This document shows, piece after piece, positions 1 through 10,489 of a DNA stretch of 64,000 bases. The stretch covers positions 124,001 to 188,000 of the forward strand of contig JAWKAU010000045.1 in assembly GCA_033398695.1 (NCBI GenBank). The letters are read 5' to 3'. The notes below the pieces were generated by a model. It was not told the origin of the DNA and did no database searches. It worked only from the letters and a program-made list of their open reading frames with translations. The position numbers were made by a program, and so were the translations under genes. This DNA is from Orobanche coerulescens (taxonomy: Eukaryota > Streptophyta > Magnoliopsida > Lamiales > Orobanchaceae). Numbering within the stretch: the stretch's first letter is position 1; each line of letters starts with the position of its first letter.

Positions 1-768
1 CCACAGTCGGATGGGTAATTAGAAAGAACTATACAAACTCTCGAAGATCTGCTCAGATCCTGTGTTATGGACTTTCAACGCCAGTGGAGTGAACATTTAC
101 CCCTAATTTAATTCTCCTTCAATAACAGTTATCAGAGTACAACTGGAATGGATCCTTATGAAGCTTTGTATAGCCGGAAGTGTCGATCACCAATACATTG
201 GGATGAGGTTGGTGAAGGAAGAGTTTTAGGTCCTGATATGATTCAAGAAATGACAGAAGAAGTTTCACTAATCAGAGAAAGAATGAGAACAGCTCAAAGT
301 AGACAAAAGAGTTATGCAGATACCAGAATAAGAGCACTGGAATTTGCCGTGGGTGATCGAGTATTCCTGAAAGTTTCTCCAATGAAGGGAATAATGAGAT
401 TCGGTAAGAAAGGAAAACTGAGTCCAAGATACATTGGGCCATTTCCTATTACTGAGCAGGTTGGGAAAGTGGCTTATCGACTAGAGTTTCCAGCATCAAT
501 GTCTCAGATACACAATATGCTTCACGTTTCTCTACTAAGAAAATACATTCGGAATCCATCCCACATTCTCAAGAATGAACCAGTTGAGTTAGAGATAGAT
601 TTGAGTTACAAGGAGGTACCGGTACAAATCTTACTTAGAGAAGTAAAGAAACTCAAAAATAAAGAAGTACCACTAGTCAAAGTGTTGTGGAGAAATTAAC
701 TTGTAGAAGAAGCCAATTGGGAAAGAGAAGATGAAATGAGGGCTAAATACCCTGATCTTTTCAGGTAA
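1..768 (+). pseudogene. Element W: Ty3/gypsy integrase, C-terminal part (decayed)
   Basis: This is the 3' end of a gypsy pol gene, cut by the left window edge. The first codons read into the last part of the integrase catalytic core: the glutamate of the DD35E triad is at 22-24, followed by [11 protein letters not shown]. From 148 an open stretch of 183 codons carries the integrase C-terminal domain typical of plant chromovirus-like elements ([12 protein letters not shown], about residues 90-101; VSLLRKY; VPLVKVLW). The integrase joins element cDNA to host DNA. The frame has stops at 16-18, 109-111 and 697-699. After the last one the same frame continues to the natural stop at 766-768, so this copy cannot make a full protein. 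The rest of the element lies left of the window. Confidence 0.9.
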
Positions 769-771
769 GTT

Positions 772-810
772 AAATTTCGGGGATGAAATTTTTATAAGAA
801 GGGGAGGATG
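772..810 (+). promoter_or_regulatory. Element W: pre-PPT inverted repeat and polypurine tract
   Basis: Just after the pol stop there is an inverted repeat with arms AAATTTC and GAAATTT around GGGGAT (772-791), then a purine-rich run AAGAAGGGGAGG (797-808) against the LTR. The run is the expected polypurine tract that primes plus-strand DNA synthesis. The same hairpin-plus-tract layout occurs in A, Y and Z. Confidence 0.8.
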
Positions 811-1701
811 TGATACCCGAGCCTAACACTACTCATTTGGTCAATATGATTCATGCATTACTTGTTAATTATGTGTTATTTGGATTACTTGACATTTCAT
901 GATTCAGTTGATCTTATAGTTAATTTCACTACATAGAAATGTGCTAAACATTTGAACTAAAGTCTAAAACACTATCGTGGTATATGGTACGAAACTAAGT
1001 TACGTTATTCATATTATTTATAATGCGAAAGTAAAATATATGTAAAGATCTTATAAAACTCTAAGTATACATGGTGAGCTTAGAAGTCATAAAGGTATGA
1101 ATAACGTGTCTATCGAAGGTTAACTAACTTATCTCGAGATTTTAGTTGGCGCATGTACTGGGTCACTTTAGATTGATGATTCAAGTGAACAACCATCATT
1201 TAATATACTAACACGTGTCAAGTACCTTGATTCTTCTCAATACCCTATATGATGCAATCTATGATTGCATGTCGTAACGGTGGTAAAATATTGTCATCTG
1301 TCTATACCCTATTCGTTCCAATTGCGGTAGGAATTGAACTGATCTTTTAGTTTATTGTATTAATTATATCTTATTAATAAATGAGTCCTTCCATTCTTAT
1401 CTACTGTGTCGTATTTGGGAAGTTTTAGAAAGTTTGACAATAAACTTATTCACTAGCATTTTCAACATTGTTCGCATGAGTAACCGAGTTTAAGCAATAA
1501 AAATACACCTTAAACTTCTACTAAACCCTTTGAAAGATCATCCATACACTAAAGGAGGTCAATATCTACTAGGAACCGGTCTAAACACTCCAATAACTGG
1601 ACCTAATATGCCCAAACCGGCCTACACCATGGAAGATGGTTTTCTAGAGCTTACTAAGGGTAGTTTTGTAATTTCCTTTTTAGAACCGACTTTATCTCTT
1701 A

Positions 1702-1709
1702 TATAAATA
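1702..1709 (+). promoter_or_regulatory. TATA box of LTR W
   Basis: TATAAATA lies about 890 bp into the LTR, as expected for the U3/R boundary of a long gypsy LTR. The following pyrimidine-rich stretch would hold the start of the element transcript. There is no expression evidence. Confidence 0.6.
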
Positions 1710-2812
1710 CTAAAACCGACCCTCCACCCTCATATACTGTATGGACATTATCAATAAGCTCCCCACTTCGAAAATTCACCAAAAATTCAAGGAGAAATCA
1801 TCAAAACAACAACACCTCAGTTTCTTTGACAATCAAGGTGAGTTTCCTTTGTTTCTTCCTTGTTCTTGCTATGTTTCTTAGATATTTCGAAGATGTGAGA
1901 GTTTTTATATGTTCTTATACATGTTATAATGATGTTAAGAATTCAGACATGGCTTACCCTTGTGTTTAATATGGATTTGTAAGGCTTAAAATTCATTGAG
2001 GCAATCAAGGAATTAATTCTACAACCTTTTGGAATTAATGGTATATGTTACTGGATCCGTATGTTCCAGGGGCATGAGTTTCAATATACTTGTTCTTAAG
2101 TATCGTAGGGATATTATGTCAAAAATTGGTGCAAATCCAACTTATATTCTAGTGGTTATAAGCAAAATAAAATCTAATTATGACAAGACTTTGATAAACT
2201 CTATTAAGCAAGTGTATTGTTATAAAACCTTGGAATTTTAAGTTGTGAGAGTTGAATGGACTTTATAAAAAGTGACTAATACATTAATTAATGAATTATA
2301 AGTTCAAAAAATTAATTGGTTAAATTGCTGGTATACGTCGATAAACAGACATAAAATACATAGAACACCGGTTATGCATCTACATAGGAAGTGATAAACC
2401 CTTTCGATATAAAGAGAGTTAAACCTTGCGTGTGATATGTAAATCCTTTAAACACATTCCTTGAAACATGGTTTGAATATATATCATCACAACCACATCC
2501 TATTGGTATAAACGTAAGGATATTACCCGATCAAGGTAAGTCGAAATCCATCTACAACTACAATGCATAAACATAGTATTGTTTGTATAACTAGTTGTTG
2601 AACTTGATGATATCTTGAGAGTGTTCTATTGTATTGTATGATTGACATGTATTATGCGTAAAGTGTTTATTTGCACCTTACATGATCATAACATCCATTA
2701 GCATCTCCACATGCATGCATAACAGGAGACTCACTAGTGTCTGCATGCATGGTACGATCATGGAAAGAAAGAAAGGAAAAATGTTTTGTTGGCCGCTGCT
2801 AGAGCACCGAGG

Positions 2813-2973
2813 CATGGTAGATGCATGCTTTTATGATATGTTTAGCACGGTAGATGCATGCTTATATGATGTGTGAGACATGGTAGATGCATGTTCTCAC
2901 GGTATATTTGGTGTGGTAGATGCACGCCTTATATATCTGGCATGGTAGATGCATGCCTTATAATATGATATGA
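2813..2973 (+). repeat. 33-bp tandem repeat in LTR W
   Basis: Five copies of a unit starting CATGGTAGATGCATGC begin at 2813, 2846, 2879, 2912 and 2941. Spacing is 33, 33, 33 and 29 bp. Each unit holds a palindromic ATGCAT or GCATGC core, and the copies have drifted by a few bases. It lies downstream of the TATA box, so it would be transcribed. Confidence 0.85.
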
Positions 2974-3569
2974 TATTGAGCTCATTATGGTGCTTAGTAC
3001 GTGGTTCAATGGTCCCAAGGATAAGAAAATGATTTTGAGAGATTCTCATTAATGATCATATGTCATATATTGCATCAGACATGATACATGCATGATTTCT
3101 ACTTATTGGGCTTTAGCTCACGTAGGTTATGCATTATTGGTAATCCTGATGCTTGATCATGTTCCCTCGCTGGATGGGTTGGAGTTCCACTGCTGCTGAG
3201 GGTCTATGTACATGGATGATGACCTATCGGGCTTAACTATGGGCTTAACATGTTTTAGTTCTTGTTTCTGAACCTTGTTTTATAAATAGGTGTGGTGGTA
3301 ATGTACTCATTCGTTCGAGTGTCGTTGATGGTATGAGGTGTACTTTAAGTTTTCTTAGTATGTTTATGTAGCTGGTGAGGTTGTTTAAATATCATAATGT
3401 AAAATAAATAAGTGAGTGATTTGGGAAAACTAGAGTTTTATTATTTACTAATCTCTTCTGGTTATAGCTACGGGGATATTGATGTCATGAGTTTGATTCG
3501 TATTGAGACTAGATGTCTTTGTCTGATACTTGTGTTGGTTTTAAATCACAGGTTTTGGGATAGGTACCA

Positions 3570-4779
3570 GTTTAGGTGTATAAGGATTTGAGGAAGAATT
3601 ATTGGTGGAATGGCATGAAGAATGAGGTGGTGCAGTTTATGCCTAAGTGTTTGACTTGTCAGCAAGTCAAAATCGAATATCAGCGGCCAGTTGGATTGTT
3701 GAAACCACTTCCCATCCCGGAATGGAAGTGGAGAATGTCTCTATGGATTTTGTCATGAATTTGCTAAGGAAGAAGACGGGAGTGAACATGGTGTGGGTGA
3801 TCGTGGATCGACTAACTAAGTTGGCTCATTTTCTGGGCATCATGGACACTTGGGGACCAGAGAAATTGGCTCGTATATTTATTACGCAAATCGTGAGGCA
3901 TCATGGCATGCCGAAAACTATTGTTTCGGATAGGGATGGTCGGTTTGTATCGCATTTCTGGAAGGCGGTACATAAGGCTTTGGGGACACATTTGCGTTTG
4001 GCCAATTCCTTCTATCCTCAGACTGATGGACAGTCCGAGCGTACCATTCAAATGTTCGAGGATATGTTGCGCGTGAGTGCGCTAGACTGGAGTAGTGATT
4101 GGGAGGAACATCTGGACCTGATCAAGTTCACTTATTATAATAGCAGGCATGCATTGATTAAGATAGCACCGTATGAGGGGTTTTATGGCCGACGATGTCG
4201 ATCACCGATATGTTGGAATGAGCCATCTGATTTAGTTGGCACCGAGCTGGATCTTGTGTTGGAAACTAGGATGAGTTGATTCGAGAGAGAATGTTGGCGG
4301 CTCAGAGTCGACAAAAGTCCTATACGGATGTTAGGCGTCGACCCTTGGAGTTTGAGGTATGGGATCATGTCTTGTTAAGAGTGTCTCCGTCGAAAGAAGT
4401 TTCTCGTTTTGGGAAAAATGGAAAGATTAGTCCAAAGTATATTGGACCTTTCGAGATATTGGAGAGAGTTGGTGAGTTGGATTACCATTTGGCGTTACCC
4501 CCGTTGTTGAGCCATGTGCATAGTGTAATTCAAGTTTCTCAGTTGTGAAAGTATATTCCAGACCTGACTCACGTTATCGATTTTGGGGACATGGAAATCG
4601 AGAAGGATGTTATGTTTCAAGAGAGGCCGGTGAGGATTTTGGAACGTCGGGATAAACAGTTAAGGCACAAAACCATTCCTTTGGTTAAGGTGCAATGGTC
4701 AAGACATGGAGTGGAGGAAGCGACATGGGAATTGGAGGAGGATATGCGTGCAAGATACCCCAAGCTTTTTGATCCTTAA
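3570..4779 (+). pseudogene. A1: integrase, truncated at 5' end by element W
   Basis: The sequence begins in the integrase zinc region (MYKDLRKNYWW, then [10 protein letters not shown]). It continues through the catalytic core with D in VDRLTK, D in VSDRDGRF and E in DGQSERT, then the C-terminal domain ending YPKLFDP at the natural stop 4777-4779. A one-base change near 3735 shifts the frame in the zinc-to-core linker. Another break comes near 4270, and a TGA at 4546-4548 replaces a codon that is open in A2. The upstream part of A1 lies left of W, outside the window. Confidence 0.9.
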
Positions 4780-4814
4780 GTTTCGAGACGAAACTTCTTT
4801 TTAGAGTGGGAGAA
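4778..4814 (+). promoter_or_regulatory. A1: pre-PPT hairpin and polypurine tract
   Basis: An inverted repeat with arms AAGTTTCG and CGAAACTT (4778-4796) overlaps the pol stop. AGAGTGGGAGAA follows against the LTR start. It would prime plus-strand synthesis. Confidence 0.8.
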
Positions 4815-5333
4815 TATAATAACCTTACTTTCCATTTTTAGCATTTTTGATTTTTTGGGCGCATGTCTATTTTAACGACTCGCTTGTTACCGTTTTGATG
4901 TTGTGAATCTATTTTGTTATTGGTTATTTTACATTTTGACGAGTTTCGGAAGTGTTTTTACGTTATTCATTTTATGTTATGTTTTTGTCGCAAGTATGTT
5001 CGATTCTCATAAAACTCGTTCGATTTTGTTGTTTCTTTGTTCCCATGAGTCGGTATGATTGAGTTATTCGTGTTGTGAGTTTCGGTTTTATAAACTGACG
5101 CCGTATCATGATTTTTGGACGTTTTGGACCGTTTTGTAATTTCCTGAAGTTTAGGGACTTACTTCCATTTCTGTATCCCGAGCCGTCGAGTGGTCGGAAT
5201 CGTGCCTTCTTTTAGCGCTTAGATTCGTCGTTGCGAATACTTCGTAAATGTGCCTTTGAATTCCAACTTTTAGTTGTGTTCGGTTTCGCGCCTTCCTCAG
5301 CAGTGGGCTGCACTCAGCAGTATTGAACTGCTG

Positions 5334-5634
5334 CATGAATAGCGTACGCTATTCATGATTTCTTGTGCATGCTAGATGTACTTCAGTAGCGCCCGCTAGA
5401 ATCTCAGTAGCACGCGCCAATGTCCGGGTATTGCAGGGGACAATAGGTTCTGGACTCGGAATTATGGGTTCTTACTAGCAGGTAGCGCGCGCTAAGCTTT
5501 CATAGCGCACGCTAACGACTATCAGGTAGCGCGCGCTAAGATGTAGTAGCACACGCTAATGACACCGGGCAAAATCTACTCGACTATTGGCGATCCTGTT
5601 AGCGCACGTTATTTTCAAGAATTAGCGCACGCTA
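5334..5634 (+). promoter_or_regulatory. Palindrome array upstream of TATA box in LTR A
   Basis: A 24-bp perfect palindrome (5334-5357, centre TAGCGTACGCTA) is followed by eight 12-bp sites of the form TAGCGYRCGCTA. They start at 5387, 5408, 5483, 5503, 5527, 5547, 5600 and 5623. Neighbouring sites are 20-24 bp apart within clusters, about two turns of the helix. The last site ends 12 bp before the TATA box. A role as protein-binding sites is inferred. Confidence 0.8.
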
Positions 5635-5645
5635 ATTATACTTAG

Positions 5646-5653
5646 TATAAATA
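5646..5653 (+). promoter_or_regulatory. TATA box of the first A LTR
   Basis: TATAAATA directly follows the palindrome array and is kept in the other two LTRs (12609-12616 and 34113-34120). It is about 830 bp into the LTR and should set the start of the A transcript. Confidence 0.7.
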
Positions 5654-6278
5654 GGACTCAACAGTACACTTTTTGTCATTTTTCATCTCTTCTCATCCCT
5701 TGGGCGATTTCGAGCGATTTTGGGTGATTTATGAATATTAATCCGTGGAGTTCCTTAGTTTGTCGATTGTAGTACTCTGAAGGAAGTTACCATCATCCTT
5801 ATCATCATGTTTTGCCCGAATTCAAGATATTTTGGCATAGAACCCTAACTTTGTCAATTTTGGGGGGTTTTCGGGATTTGTCTATTTAAACTCGAGTTGT
5901 TCATTTATGTTGTGATATTTCTTATCGATTATTGTTATTGGGTGATTCCCAATCCGTTTCCATCGAGTTAAGTCCATAAAATTATTGATTCGGGGAGGTT
6001 TTGTGAAAACCTTCGCCCGTATTGATCATACGTGTATTGTTATGGTTGGTAATCAGGGTTGTGGGCGTATTCTGTTAGGTTATTGATGTCGTTTAGGACT
6101 GATTCATGTTAATCTCTCATTTAGGAGCGGACGTGTTCACTCCGTGTCATTCCTAGTCGTCGGTTATTTTCCGTCTCGTCGAAGATGTCTCAAAGGAAAG
6201 TACTTTACATTTGTATGCATATTCTAGTATTTAATTTATGGCTTCCCGTGTATGTCGTGGATGTGAATGCATATGTTC

Positions 6279-6384
6279 ACCCAGGGATGGTCTGACGGGG
6301 CCTCTGGGGATACGTAGTGCCGTGTGTATGCGTATCGTGAACTGGGGCTAACCACCCAGAGATGGTCCGACGGGGTCTCTGCGG
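6279..6384 (+). repeat. 74-bp-spaced direct repeat in R/U5 of LTR A
   Basis: Two diverged copies of a stretch of about 32 bp beginning CACCCAG and containing GATGGTCYGACGGGG start at 6279 and 6353. The same pair appears in the other A LTRs, and a related stretch appears in fragment G on the opposite strand. Confidence 0.7.
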
Positions 6385-6977
6385 GGTGCGTTGGCCGTGA
6401 GTCTCGTACCAACGGTTAACCTTTGAAATGTTTTGTTGGAGAACTATATTTTGTGCATGTGCACCTCAATATTCCAGAATATAAATATTTTTTAAATGAT
6501 TTTGGTGCATAATTCATCTGATTAGAATGGTAGTTCAAATGGATTGTACTTGCACTCGCTGTTGTCGCTAACCCCTTAAATGGGGGAAATACTTTTGTAT
6601 TTCAGGTACAGGTCATGGAGGCGATCGGGCATGCCTACAGTACGAGGATGATGGGCAATGGTGATTCTGTTCAATGGTCGTTTTCTTGGCGTCTTTTCTT
6701 TTAGTTTTATTAATTATGTCATTTGTTTCCGTATTCGGGTACTTTCTTCTTTTGCACTTGTATTTGTTTGTGGACCCTGTTTGGGAAAGATTGTATTTAT
6801 TACTGTCGGGTTCGGTCTATTTGTTTTGAATGTCTTAAAATTGTGGTATCGTTTGTATGTTGATGATGTTTGTCATCAGTCATGGTGTCGAGTTGGTGCG
6901 TTAGCCTGGTGGATTCCAAAGAGTTGGATCCACGGTGCTGTAATATGACCTGAACGTCTTGGGGGTGTTACAGAATA

Positions 6978-6989
6978 TGGTATTGTAGC
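6978..6989 (+). promoter_or_regulatory. A2: degenerate primer binding site
   Basis: Five bases inside the LTR lies TGGTATTGTAGC. It matches the usual plant initiator-tRNA-Met site TGGTATCAGAGC at 9 of 12 positions. A3 has the same variant at the same place, so it belongs to the family and is not a private mutation. Confidence 0.55.
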
Positions 6990-7189
6990 TTAGGCTTATG
7001 GATACCTAGGCTGTCGGTTATTTGGCTCTAGTCGAGTGTCATTTCCGAACAGTATCACTACTGTGCTATCATCTCAGTACGCCGGTGCTCGTAAGTTTTC
7101 CTATCTTGACTCGTTGCGTTTCCCTGTGTTGTTCCTTTCTTAATATCGTGATGTGTTTTGCATTTGAACTGTACTCACTAGTTACTTCT
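6990..7189 (+). other. A2: 5' leader
   Basis: This is untranslated leader between primer site and gag. I see no conserved reading frame in it. A homologous leader lies at 29104-29299 in A3. Confidence 0.6.
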
Positions 7190-8480
7190 TCAGAGTGCTT
7201 GCTGGTAGGGGAAGCGGACGTGGACGCAGTAGGGGATGTGGCACAGACGGTGGTGTGGCCATTTCCAATAGCTCTGAGGCTAGTTCGGCAACACCGTCTT
7301 TGTCGAACAGTGTTTAGCCTAGTGCCGAAGGTGAGCAGTATCAGTCTGCTAGCTTTGGTAATGTTAATGATAACGTCGGTGTAGGTAAAATTCTACAGCA
7401 AGTAGCGAATCAGATGGCGCTACTAACTCAGACGGTCCTGGTTAATCAGGCTAATGCTACTGCAGTTTTGCCTACTGGTTCTGGTACCGACAAGTTGCTT
7501 CAGGATGTGATTCGTATGCGTCCTCCACAGTTCAATGGTACTTCTGACCCCTCTGGTTAGGAGAGTTGGATATTTGAGATGGAAAAAGTATTTGAGGTAG
7601 CAAACTGCTCCGAGGAGAGGAAAGTATCAATTGCTCAGTCCTTTTCACCAAGAAGGCGGCCACGTGGAGGCAGGCAGTGAAACCGCGTGACTGGGAAGCT
7701 ACGTGGGATGAATTTAGGGAATTGATGGAGGCTGATTATTGTCCGTGGCCAGTGAAATAGGGAAGCATTAGAGCTTTCTTTGAGTCAAAACCCCAGGATG
7801 TTCCCCTCTATCAAGCAATCAAAGATTATAACCAGCAGCTACATTTCATGAGGAATTAGGTCCGGGATGAACAGGACAAGATCTGCCTCTTCGACATGCG
7901 GATGAAACCGAGGATTCGCCATTATATGTTAGGCCTTGGGTGTGCGACTTTGAAAGACTATCAGAACAAGGCGATGGCCTATGACATGTCTTTTTCTGCG
8001 ATGGAGATGGCAGCAGAGGGTAAGAAGCAGAATACTTCCGGTTAGTTTTCAGGAAGTAAGTTTGGCGGGCACCAGAAGACTCAGTCTGGACCGCGAGCCT
8101 TTGTGAATCATTCCCAGTAATTTGGGCGAGGCCATGGTTCTAAGTCTTCTCCGACTATTCCTGTTTGTGGTCATACGTGTTTTAATTGTGGTGGTCCGGG
8201 ACATATGATGAGTGATTGTGACAGGCCGCCGCTATAGTGTAATAATTATGGTCATATGAGGCATCGTGCTGCGTACTGTGGAGATGCGAGTCGGGCACCA
8301 GTTACTCAAGTGTCGATACCGGATACGAGAGAACCGAGTGTGAATTAGGCTCCGACAGTTAATCAGCCTCAGCAGAGTTTCGGCAGCGGTCGAGGACGTG
8401 GATAGTTTTATAGAGGGGGAGCGTCTAGTGTGGGGTCTGTTCCGCCCGTGTGTTTGAGATGAGATGAGCTGGAGATCCTA
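7190..8480 (+). pseudogene. A2: gag (decayed)
   Basis: The region encodes a gypsy capsid/nucleocapsid protein, which packages element RNA. Visible pieces are an Arg/Gly-rich N-terminus near 7200, a capsid stretch with PPQFNG (about 7530) and WIFEMEKVFE (about 7570), and a zinc knuckle CFNCGGPGHMMSDC at 8178-8219. A second knuckle is degenerate, having lost a cysteine. Many stops break the frame, for example in WIFEM upstream, at 7858-7860 and at 8044-8046. A3 shows the same order and shares several of the stops. Confidence 0.85.
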
Positions 8481-8488
8481 ACGCGACA

Positions 8489-8863
8489 GTGGCTACAGGT
8501 ACCGTTCACATCATTGACCATCCTGTTTTCGTGCTATTAACTTCTGGTGCTACGCATTCTTTCATCTCTTTGGATTGTGTGCGTCATCTGTATGTTGATT
8601 GTCTAGTTACATGTGAACCGTTTCTTGTTAAACTGCCTGTTGGAGATAGCACTGTGGGGAATCGTGAGGTTAGAGATTTTTCGGTGATTATTGCAGGGAG
8701 GGCTTGGTCTTCTAATCTGATTGTGGTAGATATTAAGGATGAGGATTTTATACTTGGGGAGGATTGGTTGGATCGACATGGGGTGATCATGAATTATAGA
8801 GGGAGGATTATTTCGGTGTTAGCCTATGATGGTACTGAACACTGCTTTGTGGGACGCAAATAG
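8489..8863 (+). pseudogene. A2: aspartic protease domain with active-site change
   Basis: A 124-codon open stretch matches the retroviral-type protease that cuts the Gag-Pol polyprotein. The usual DTGATHSFI active site reads TSGATHSFI (about residues 18-26), so the catalytic aspartate is lost. The distal ILGEDWLDRHG motif is recognisable near residues 88-98. A3 lacks this domain altogether. Confidence 0.85.
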
Positions 8864-9000
8864 TGCAGTCAGAGATTCTTGGTCTGTGCTATTCCTGACG
8901 TCTTTCTGGATAAGTTCCAGTTTTGACACCAGACCGTGACGTTGAGTTCACCATTGATTTAGAGCTGGGTGCGGCCCCGATTTCGGAAATGCTGTACTGT

Positions 9001-10230
9001 ATGGCGCCTGCCGAGATGCTTGAGTTGAAGAAACAGTTGGGAGAGTTGCTAGATATGGTTACACTCGACTGAGCGTTTCGCCTTGGGGTGCACCGGTCTT
9101 GTTCGTAAGGAAGAAGGATGGGTCATTGTGTTTATCCATCGACTACCGAGAGTTAAACAAGGTGACCAACAAAAACAAGTATCCGCTTCCCAGGACTGAC
9201 GACTTGTTCGACCAATTACAAGGAGCTACTGTGTTCTCAAAGATTGATTTGAGATCGGGATATTACCAACCCCGAGTGAAGGATTCCGATATTCCAAAGA
9301 TAGCCTTTAGGACGAGATACGGCCATTACGAGTTTGTGGTTATGCCATTCGGGCTAACCAATGCCCCAGTCGTGTTCATGCAGCTAATGAACAAGGTCTT
9401 CATCGAATATCTCGATTAGTGTGTAGTCGTATTTATCGATGATATTCTGATATACTCGAGGAGCAAGGAGGAGCATGCACGTCATCTGCATATCGTGTTG
9501 GAGATCTTGAGAACTCAGCGTCTTTATGCAAAGTTCTCAAAGTATGAGTTTTGGTTGGGGGAGGTTATGTTTCTCTGTCACATGATATAGGCTGAGGGTG
9601 TTCGTGTAGACCCACACAAGATAGAGGCATTGTTGGATTGGGCGCCGCCCAAGAACGTGAAGGAAGTCCATAGTTTTCTAGGTTTAGCGGGGTATTATCG
9701 AAGGTTTGTTGAGGGTTTCTCTAAACTCGCCCGACCGCTGACTCATTTGTTGCAGAATTCAGAGAAGTTTGTGTGGACAAACGAGAGACAGAAGAGTTTT
9801 GAAGAGTTGAATAAGCGGTTGACTACCGCTCCAGTCTTAACCTTACTATGCGGTAATGAGGGCTTTTCAGTTTATAGCGATGGCCCATGCTAAGGACTTG
9901 GATGTGTACTCATGCAGCACTGAAAGACGATTGCCTATGCTTCCCATCAGTTGAAACCGTATTAGTTGAATTATCCTACGCATGATCTTGAGTTCGCTGC
10001 AGTTGTGTTTGTATTGAAGATTTGGCATCATTACTTGTATGGCTCATCATGTTAGATTTTCACCGATCATAAGAGCCTGCAATATATTCATACAGGAAGA
10101 ACTGTATATGAGACAGGGAAGGTGGCTGGAACTAATCAAGGATTACGATCTCAAAATCCTTTATCATCCGGGCAAGGCAAATGTTGTGGCAGATGCCTTG
10201 ATTCGGAAATCGGGATCGCTTCGGGCATTT
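9001..10230 (+). pseudogene. A2: reverse transcriptase and RNase H (decayed)
   Basis: The RT begins [13 protein letters not shown] at 9001. It contains [26 protein letters not shown] and the catalytic FIDD at 9432-9443. A stop at 9417-9419 lies just before FIDD. The RNase H part runs from about 9630 ([22 protein letters not shown], then [12 protein letters not shown] near 10150) with stops around 9891, 9925 and 9961 and a frameshift near 10040. Together these copied element RNA into DNA in the ancestor; this copy cannot. Confidence 0.9.
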
Positions 10231-10489
10231 GAGTTACTCACAGCTCAGCCAGGGCTCCAGCGAGAGTTGGTGGGGTTGAGTATTGAGATTGTGTTACCAT
10301 AGAATGCTGGGCGGTTGTGCGCCCTTGAGATTTCTTCGTCGCTGGTCGACGACATTAAATCAAGACAGTTAGAAGATCTGATATTTATTCAACTCTGTGA
10401 ATATGTGGTTAAGGGGAAAGCCCGGGATTTCTGATTCATGAAGATTGTGTGTTAAGATTCCAAGGTCAGCTGTGTGTTCCGAATGACCT

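Larger units (their letters stand above)
811..3569 (+). repeat. Element W: 3' LTR, about 2.76 kb
   Basis: The LTR begins TGATACC directly after the polypurine tract and ends GGTACCA at 3569, an almost perfect inverted terminal match. Sequence beyond it turns at once into family A integrase, so W seems to have inserted into A1. The LTR has a TATA box at 1702-1709 and a 33-bp tandem repeat near 2813-2973, and no credible gene. Short open frames at 2029 and 2682 look like chance. The right end is inferred from the terminal match, since the partner LTR is outside the window. Confidence 0.75.
4815..6972 (+). repeat. Family A LTR between A1 and A2
   Basis: This 2,158-bp LTR is both the 3' LTR of A1 and the 5' LTR of A2. 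It starts TATAATAACC, where the other copies have TGTAATATCC, so the terminal TG has become TA. It ends GGGTGTTACA. A palindrome array lies at 5334-5634 and a TATA box at 5646-5653. The open frame at 6658-6948 recurs in the other two LTRs only because the LTR is repeated, and I do not regard it as a gene. Confidence 0.9.

Noticed and set aside
6658..6948. Hydrophobic open frame that recurs at 28775-28999 and 35113-35451
   Set aside because: It lies inside the A LTR and recurs because the LTR does. Length and stops differ in each copy, and there is no sign of coding constraint.
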